Below are positions 57,200 through 64,000 of a stretch of 64,000 bases of DNA, one piece after another. The position numbers and the translations under genes were made by a program. The notes under the pieces are model-generated. The model was not told the DNA's origin. It ran no database searches and saw nothing but the letters and a program-made list of their open reading frames with translations. Position 1 is the first letter of the stretch. Each line of letters begins with the position of its first letter. Source of the DNA: Chrysemys picta bellii (lineage: Eukaryota > Chordata > Testudines > Emydidae); assembly GCF_011386835.1 (NCBI RefSeq), contig NC_088797.1:88980264-89044263 (forward strand), read 5' to 3'.

Positions 57200-59096
57200 T
57201 CACTTTTTCACGTCTCTGCTTCACCAGTGTGACTACACAAGGAGCTTTTTAGCTATCTAAAAACCAAAAGGGATACATGCAGGAAATAGAAGGAGGGCCT
57301 TGTCACCAAGGAAGTATACACGGGAATAGCGTGAGCCTGTAGGGACATAATCAGGAGAGCCAAGGCAAAGAATGAGTTAGAGCTGGCAAGAAATGTTGGA
57401 GACAACAAAAAGAGGTTTTTCAAATATGTTAGATAAAAAAGATCAAGGACTCGGGGGGGTCTGCTGCTTAATGGAGAAGATGAGCTGGTAATGGAAGATG
57501 ATAGGAAAGCAGAGCTGTTCAATGATTACTTTTCTTCAGTCTTCTCACAAAAAAATAGCATGACTGAAGGATTAGCCAAGATACTGTAGACAATAAAGGG
57601 GAAGGGATGCAGATAAGGATAAATAAAGAACATGTCAGAATGAGTTAAAATCAGCAGGGCTGGAGGCTATTCATCAAGGGTACTGAAGGAATTAGCAGAA
57701 GAAATCTTGGAGCCACTGGCAATAATATTTATAAACTCATGGATGAGAGGGTTGGTCCTGGAAGACTGTTGAAGGGCTAACAGGGAAAAAGGAGGAGCCG
57801 GAGAACTATAGACCAGTCAGCCTGACTTAGATACCTGGGAAGCTACTAGAGCAATGTATAAAATATTTAATTTGCGACTATCTGGAGGATGAAGGGGTAA
57901 TCGCTAGCAGCCAGCATGGATTTACCAAGAACAAATCATGCCAAACCAACTTGATTTCTTTCTTTGACAGAATAACTGATTTTGTGGATGAGGGGAATGA
58001 AATGAACATAATATACCTGGACTTCAGCAAGGCTTTTGACACAGTCCCACATGACATTATGATAAGTAAGCTGGAGAAATGTGGGCTCAGGAGAACTACC
58101 ATTAAGTGGATACATAATTGGTTAAATAACTGCAAACAAAAAGAGTAACTACTAATGGAATGATATCAGATTGGAGGGAGATCTCAATTGGGGTTCCACA
58201 GGGATCTGTTCTCGGTCTGGTGTTTAACATCTTTATTAATTACCTGGATGTAGGACTAGAGAGCATACTGATCAAATTTGCAGATGACATAAAGCTTGGG
58301 GGTGGGTTGCCAACACTTTGGAGGGTAGAGCTAAAATTCAGAGGGATCTAAATAAATTGGAGAACTGGGCTATAGACAACAAAATGAAATTCAACAAAGA
58401 CAACTGTAAGATGCTACAGTAAGGGAAGAAAAACCAAATGCAAAAATACAGAATGGGGAAAAACTGGACTGGCAGCAGCACTGCTGAGAAGGATGTGGAA
58501 GTTATGGTGGATCACAACCTCAATATGAGTCAGCAATTTGATGCAGTTGCAAAAAAAGAAAATGCAATTTTAGATTGCATTAACAGAGGCATAGCATGCA
58601 AGTCACGGGAGGTGATTTGTACTGCTTTACTCAGTGCTGGTTAGGCCTTAGCTGAAGTACTGTGTCCAGTTTTGGTCACCAATGTATAGAAAGGATGTAG
58701 AGAAACTGGAAAGGATCCAGAGGTGAGGGACAAAGATGATCAAAGGGATGGAATGCAAGCCATATGGGCAAAGGCTGAAGGAACTGGGTATGTTTAGGTT
58801 GGAAAAGAGGAAATTAAGGGGGGTTATGATACTTGAAAGCCTGCCATGAAAAAGATGGTGAAAAGTTGTTCTCTTTTGCTACAGAGAGCAGAAAAACAGG
58901 CAATGGGTTCAAACTTACAGCATAGCAGATTTAGATGAAATCTCAGGAAGAACTTCCTAACTGTAAGAAGACTAGGCCAATTGAACAGACTGCCTTGGGA
59001 GCTTCTTCACTGGAGGTTTTCAAAAGGAGGCTAGATAGCCATCTGTGTTGGATGGTTTAGATGACCCTTGTGGTTCCTTCTAATTCTATGATCACT
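57200..59096 (+). mobile_element. CR1 LINE, about 1.9 kb, plus strand, 5'-truncated
   Basis: Covers much of the reverse-transcriptase region and the complete 3' end. Landmarks: LDFSKAFDTVPHDI (57951-58148 frame), IGVPQGSVLG and FADDIKLGG (58160-58351 frame, catalytic DD present), MQKYRMGKNW and VMVDHNLNMSQQFDA (58438-58644), ending at GATGACCCTTGTGGTTCCTT and TTCTATGATC, the CR1 3' signature. At least three frame breaks separate the parts. Better preserved than the copy at 41335; no functional protein expected. Confidence 0.9.
57951..58351 (+). pseudogene. CR1 reverse transcriptase remnant
   Basis: Two adjoining frames carry RT motifs: YLDFSKAFDTVPHD with LEKCGLRRTTIKWIHNWLNN, then, after a frameshift around 58148-58160, GVPQGSVLG and KFADDIKLGG. 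FADD is the form of the YxDD catalytic motif usual in CR1. The frame closes soon after, and the motifs PGPDG and upstream are damaged. The enzyme copies LINE RNA into DNA in the nucleus in active elements. Confidence 0.85.
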
Positions 59097-59221
59097 TCTA
59101 TCTCAAACCCAGTTGCTTCCTTATTTACATATCCACTAATTATTTTTCTAAACTGTTCTCAGTTTTGATGTAGGATGGTGGCTTTCATTAAACCTTCAGA
59201 AATGGTCCTAGATGGGTCAAA

Positions 59222-59770
59222 GCTGTATGTGATGGGATCCCATGTGAAGGGTGCAGCCTGTGACTGTGGGACCACTGTGCCCCCTTAACTCTCTCCAGCC
59301 TGGGCTGTCTCTCACAATGCCTTGCGAGTGACCAGCAGCAAACCCCTCCAGGCGCTGTTATCACTCAGCATAGCCACATGTGGAGACTCCACACCCAGTT
59401 ACATTGCATGAATGCTCCCAGAGCCACTCATGAATCACACACAGAAAGGCACCACAACCAAATCCTCTCAGCACTGTACCTCAGGAATATACCATCTTGC
59501 ACTGCTCAAGATGGAGGGTGCAGATTTATTAATTGGTTCACCACTTCATCCGTGGAAAATGAATATACACCAGCTTTTGCAAAACCTAAGCAGATTTGCC
59601 ACACACTTCAGACAAACTCACTGGTAAAGATGAACAGTCAAAGATGTTTGACTACAAAAGATGGATTTTTAAGTGATATTAAGTGATAGGCAAAAAGTCA
59701 GAGTTAGTTACCAAAAGAAAAGAAAATATAACCATGCAGTCTGAACTCTCAACTCTATTAGACCGGGCAA
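59222..59770. repeat. Dispersed reptile repeat, left half
   Basis: GTGGGACCACTGTGCCCCCT through TAGACCGGGCAACA. I recall this sequence continuing directly into the segment that now begins at about 61105, so the insertion of a CR1 tail and a hAT element has split one repeat. No long terminal repeats are visible. Confidence 0.4.
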
Positions 59771-59771
59771 C

Positions 59772-60389
59772 ATAGATTCATAGACTTAAGGTCAGAAGGG
59801 ACCACTATGGTCATCTAGTCTGATCTCCTGCACAACGCAGGCCACAGAATCTCACCCACCCACTCCCGTAACAAACCCCTAACCTATGTCTGAGTTATTA
59901 AAGTCCTCAAATCGTGGTTTAAAGACCTCAAGGTGCAGAGAATCTTCCAGCAAGTGACCTGTGCCCCATGCTGCAAAGGAAGGCGAAAAATCTCCAGGGC
60001 CTCTGCCAATCTTCCCTGGAGGAAAATTCCTTCCTGACCCCAAATATGGCGATCAGTTAAACACTGAGCATGTGGGCAAGACACACCAACCAGCACCCAG
60101 GGAAAAATTCTCTGTAGCAACTCAGATCCCACCCCATCTAATATCCCATCACAGACCGTTGGGCCTATTTACCTGCTAATAATCAAAGATCAATTAATTG
60201 CCAAAATTAGGCTATCCCCTCATACCATCCCCTCCATAAATTTATCAAGCTTAGTCTTGAAGCCAGATATGTCTTTTGCCCCCACTACTCCACTTGGAAG
60301 GCTGTTCCAGAACTTCACTCCTCTAATAGTTAGAAACCTTCGTCTAATTTCAAGTCTAAACTTCCTAGTGTCCAGTTTTATATTTAGAT
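59772..60389 (-). mobile_element. CR1 LINE 3' tail, minus strand
   Basis: On + it begins AGATTCATAGACTTAAGGTC, then CATCTAGTCTGATCTCCTGC, GGAAAATTCCTTCCTGACCC and TTCCAGAACTTCACTCC. It is the reverse of a CR1 3' untranslated region and a cleaner relative of the fragment at 10223. It directly abuts the hAT element. Confidence 0.8.
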
Positions 60390-61102
60390 CAGTGGTTCCC
60401 AAACTGGGGTTCACGAAATGTTACAGGGGGTTCTCGGGGGGGAAAAAATTCCCTAATGGCGGACAGAGCTGTTCCTAGGGATCCTAGACAGCACAGGATC
60501 AGCAGCCTGGAGCTCCTGGACTTCCAAGAGCTAAACAGATCAAAGCAAGCATCTCTATCACACTGAGGAGATTTAAACTTCAAGACTCTTTATAAGAAAT
60601 GGAAAGGGAGGTGGATATTTTTTGCTGTTTTTAAAATTAAATAAGCAGCTAGTATTGTTTTTAAAATTATTATGAAGAACAAGTTTAAGCTTTGTTGTAA
60701 CGTGCGTTGTTTGCCTGGACTAGTCAAGACCTGAATGCTTATGTAGGAGGAATTCTTTGAGTTGGCTTCTTAAATACCTTCATGCTGTTTCAAATCTGAT
60801 ACTCCTTGATGAAACATAAGAGCCTTGTCTCATAACAGGCTTATTCAAAGTGATACAAGCTACGGAAGTGAGATCCTGAAAGAGTGTTGCCGTTTTCATA
60901 ATGTAATTATAAATAATAATTAATAGTGTGTAATAAGCATGTCATAAAAACAAATTTTATATTTCCAAGATCACTGCTTTTATAATTTATACTCACGTAA
61001 AGGAGAAAATCCCTGGAAATACTCATTTTTAGGAGGGGGTTCACGAGACTTGACATTTTAGTGAAAGGGGTTCACAGGTTGTTAAAGTTTTGGGAACCAC
61101 TG
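60390..61102. mobile_element. 713-bp non-autonomous hAT element
   Basis: Ends CAGTGGTTCCCAAACTGG and AAGTTTTGGGAACCACTG are inverted repeats; flanking octamers ATTTAGAT (60382-60389) and ATCTAGAT (61103-61110) differ at one base. Subterminal GGGGTTCACGAAATG and GGGGTTCACAGGTTG are repeated. No transposase. Confidence 0.85.
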
Positions 61103-61775
61103 ATCTAGATTAAGCAGTTTTTCTCATCCCACTGGCTATTGCAGTCCTTGATATACAGGTTTGTCCCTTAAACCTGGTTCAGTCCCCTCAGTTGGAGTCT
61201 TCAGTGTGTCCTTATTGCTTGCAGCACAGGTGGGTGAAGGAGGAAGGCCAAGCATGTGGCCACTGTTCTGTTTTATACCCTCAGTCCCATGTGCTTGGGG
61301 AGCACAAGTCCAGGCAAGGTTGAGCAATTCCTCTGGTGTGGCCTCATGCAGGTGAGTCACTGCATTGTAGGTCCCTTGCTGGAGATTGGTGGTTGATGGG
61401 TTGATTGACACCCTGCCCAGTTGTTGGTTACTTTCCTTACTGTTGCCTCTGGGGAGCTAATATCTGGCTGATTCCCCAGTTTACAGTATGTTTTAGTGAC
61501 AACCATACAACACAATTCTCATAATTTCATATGAATTAATGATATACATATATGGATAGATAAATGATTTTCAGCGGGTCATAACCATTCCCTTGATACC
61601 TTACAAGGCATGCTTTATATGTAATATCAAAATTGTATATAGATGAGGAATATGGGGGGTTAGAGTGCTCCCCCAAGGTACAGCACTTTAAAAATGCTGA
61701 CTTGGCCTCCTTCACTGAACTTGACACTAGCAGCCTTGGATTCCAACAGATGTCCCCAAAATGAAGAGACTATGA
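61103..61775. repeat. Dispersed reptile repeat, right half
   Basis: Begins CTAGATTAAGCAGTTTTTCTC and includes GGCTATTGCAGTCCTTGATA and GCTAATATCTGGCTGATTCC. From memory it continues the segment that ends at 59770. Class uncertain. Confidence 0.4.
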
Positions 61776-62720
61776 TGGGATTTCACTCGCACTGGAGTTG
61801 GAGCTACTCCTTGTAGTTGGGGGTACCAAGGCTGATAGTTAATAAAAGAATGTCTGGAGATCTCTGAGCTTGGACAGCTTTCATTTATCTGTGGCTTTTA
61901 GCATTTCAAGAGTCTGAGGCAATTGCTTTAAACATCACAATCTCTGCTGAACTCTTTCTCATAAAGATTAGAAGGCACATGCTTCAGAGTATGTCTGTTG
62001 CCCAAAACTAGTTGGAAGGGGTTGTGTTGGTTGATGCATTCCACAGGAGCTCAGCATATTATCTTTGCAGTATTTCTAGTCCATGGACTTAAATGTAAAA
62101 CTGAACCCAGCTTATCCAACACATTGAAGTGCAGAGGAGTGCTTATGTTAGGGTAACAGTCTAGCCTCTGTGACTTGTTGATATTTATACATTTGTAGTA
62201 ATGTTTGTTTCCTAAGGATGCTGATACAATTGTTCAGATCTAGCACAACACTTTTATTTGCCTTGAAGGGATATGGTTTGGTGGAGTGGGCTTCACTGTG
62301 TCTAGTTTGTGGATTTTACTATCTAAACTGCATCTTGTCAATTTTCTCGTCCTGCTTGCTGTTACTGCCTTCTCTACTTTTCCTTCAGTCTAGGATGGGT
62401 GTGGAAGACTGAGTAATGCACAAAGAAATTCGATATATATTTAGCTTTTGAGTTGGACTCTGATGTTTCAGAAACTAGTTAATTCCACATCAGAAAACTT
62501 CAAAGCTATGTGGAGTAAATAGACTGCAATATATGCAAGTGGCTGATGTTTTTCCTGTTGCAAACAGTTTGCTTAATGGTAGCCTGGGATGCTTTTAGAC
62601 CAGAAGATTTAGGGATGTGGGAATGATGAGGGCGGGGGTGATGGAGGGGGAATCTGTTTGATCAAACTGCCCCCTGCTGTTTTGCTCAGTTTAAATTCTG
62701 AGCATAGAATTGACAACTGT
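61776..62720. other. No gene seen
   Basis: AT-rich; short frames only (for example 62218-62412). Confidence 0.4.
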
Positions 62721-62721
62721 A

Positions 62722-63035
62722 GGGCATGGCTACACTTGCAAATGTAGAGCACTTTGAGTTAAACCAGCCTTCATAGAGCGCAGTAGGGAAAGCGCTGCAA
62801 TCTGTCCACACTGACAGCTGCAAGCGCACTGGCGTGGCCACATTTGTGGCACTTGCAGTGGCCACAGAGAGCAGTGCATTGTGGTAGTTATCCCAGCATG
62901 CAAATGGCTGCAATGTGCTTTTCAAATAGGGGGTGGGGGTGGAGTGTGACAGAGAGAGTGGGTTTTTGGAGGCCTGAGAGCATGTCAGCATACTGTCTTG
63001 TAAATTCAGACAGCAGCAGATCCCCCTCCCCCTGC

Positions 63036-63066
<31 letters not shown>

Positions 63067-63220
63067 TGCATTCTACAGTAATGGTTTGCTTTGATATCCA
63101 CATTCCTGCAGCAATTCCAAAACAATGACAAGCGTGGCCACTTGACTTAAGGGGATTATAGGACGTTTCCAAGGCTGATCAGAGCGCAGTAATGCAACAC
63201 CTTGTTCACACTGACGCCCG
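62722..63220. mobile_element. Harbinger-derived MITE related to the large element at 50956
   Basis: Starts GGGCATGGCTACACTTGCAA and its first 180 bases follow the left end of the large Harbinger: CTGTCCACACTGACAGCTGC, GCGTGGCCACATTTGTGGC and TATCCCAGC occur at equivalent positions. The right end is lost near 63220, where another GC-rich repeat follows. A TC/AC microsatellite is at 63036-63066. Non-coding. Confidence 0.75.
63036..63066. repeat. (TC)n(AC)n microsatellite
   Basis: A TC run followed by an AC run with no interruption. Confidence 0.9.
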
Positions 63221-63235
63221 GGAGGTTTTAGGGTG

Positions 63236-63867
63236 CTAAAAGTCCAGTGGCACAGCAGGGCTAAGGCAGACTCCCTACCTGCCCTGGCTCCGCGCCACTC
63301 CCAGAAGCAGCCAGCATGTCCAGCAGTGGCTTCTAGATGGAGGTGTGGCCAGGGGGTCTCCACGCACTGCCCCGAGTGCTGACTTCACAGTTCCCATTTG
63401 CCAGGAACGGGGAACCATGTGCAGTGGGAGCTGCGGGGGTGGGGCCTTCAGGCAGGGGCAATGCACAGAGCTGCTTGGCTGCCCCTAAACCTAGGAGCCA
63501 CTATCAGACATGACACTGCTTCGGGGAGCCACCTGAGGTAAGTGCCGCCCAGCTGGAGACTGCACCCCAAACTCCCTCCCGCACTCAACCCCCCTGCCCT
63601 AGCCCCCTCCCACACCCAAACTCCCTCCCAGAGTCTGCACCCTGAGCTGCCTCCTGCACCCAAACTCCATCCTAGAGCCTGCATACCACACCCCTGCCCC
63701 AGCCCGGTGAAAGTGAGGGTGTGGGAGAGCCAACGATGGAGGGAGGGGGGTTGGAGTGGGTGGGGGGAAGGGCCTCGGAGGAGGGGCAGGGCAGGGGCAT
63801 GTCCTTGAGGAAGGAGCAGAGAAGGGAGTGTGGCAAGGGTGTTTGTGCGATTAGACAGTTGGCAACC
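63236..63867 (+). mobile_element. GC-rich MITE-family copy with TTGGCAACCC end
   Basis: Has CAGCAGGGCTAAGGCAGACT, CCCTGGCTCCGCGCC, CAGTGGGAGCTGCGGGGG and CTAGGAGCCACTATC, the reverse of the motif order in 14761-15245. Closes with AGACAGTTGGCAACCC then TA. The middle (63560-63720) is C-rich. Frames across it are composition effects. Confidence 0.55.
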
Positions 63868-64000
63868 CTAACCCTCACCCTAGTAGTTCTGGGCTTTACT
63901 CTTCCAGCCCTCACTACTCCTTCCCTGGGCTGCTTCCTACAACTCCTGGTTCCCCTCCTTTCCTGACTGTACCAGCTCCAAACCCTCCTCCCTCTTCCCA
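63868..64000. other. No gene seen at the window edge
   Basis: Short pyrimidine-rich stretch. Confidence 0.4.

Overview
The window looks like reptile nuclear DNA, most likely from a turtle. It is AT-rich and gene-poor, and it is packed with CR1 LINEs, tRNA-derived SINEs with CR1-like tails, and many DNA transposons (PIF/Harbinger, hAT, TA-flanked Tc1/mariner-like MITEs). The turtle assignment is an inference from this repeat mix, including several repeat families I recognise from memory as turtle-wide. It was not checked against a database. Nothing prokaryotic or viral was seen.

The only strong host-gene signal is a CpG-island promoter and first coding exon at about 15.5-15.84 kb on the + strand. 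It encodes 40 residues that look like a mitochondrial presequence and ends at a consensus splice donor in phase 0. I found no convincing second exon downstream, so the rest of the window is either a very long first intron plus intergenic DNA, or the next exon is too short to see by eye.

Layout. 0-15.4 kb: single-copy-looking AT-rich DNA with a VNTR-bearing repeat (0.5-1.1 kb), a TA-flanked MITE inside an older repeat (2.8-3.7 kb), a minus-strand hAT 3' end with a recognisable dimerisation domain (5.2-5.9 kb), a CR1 tail (10.2 kb), a degenerate ATG/TCA-rich array split by a MITE (12.1-13.3 kb) and GC-rich transposon debris next to the promoter (14.3-15.4 kb). 15.5-16.3 kb: promoter, exon 1 and CpG island. 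16.3-42.9 kb: intron-like DNA with hAT and mariner-like MITEs, many with visible target-site duplications, CR1 fragments, two SINEs, Harbinger-type MITEs and a poly(A)-tailed retroposed 3' end at 19.9 kb. 42.9-45.8 kb: a foldback element of about 0.85 kb and a TA-flanked MITE, both very GC-rich. 47.6-50.9 kb: a hairpin repeat, a long minus-strand CR1 and a second hAT end. 50.96-54.84 kb: a nearly complete PIF/Harbinger transposon. 55.1-64 kb: more hAT, CR1 and Harbinger-related elements, including a shorter Harbinger derivative at 62.7 kb whose left end resembles the large element.

The Harbinger element is the most interesting unit. It has 18-bp perfect terminal repeats and TTA duplications, and a + strand DDE transposase broken by one TGA and carrying Glu for the first catalytic Asp. 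A minus-strand Myb/SANT-like gene has a recognisable intron, and the two genes run tail to tail with polyadenylation signals about 26 bp apart. A further protein-like + strand reading frame lies inside the intron of the Myb-like gene.
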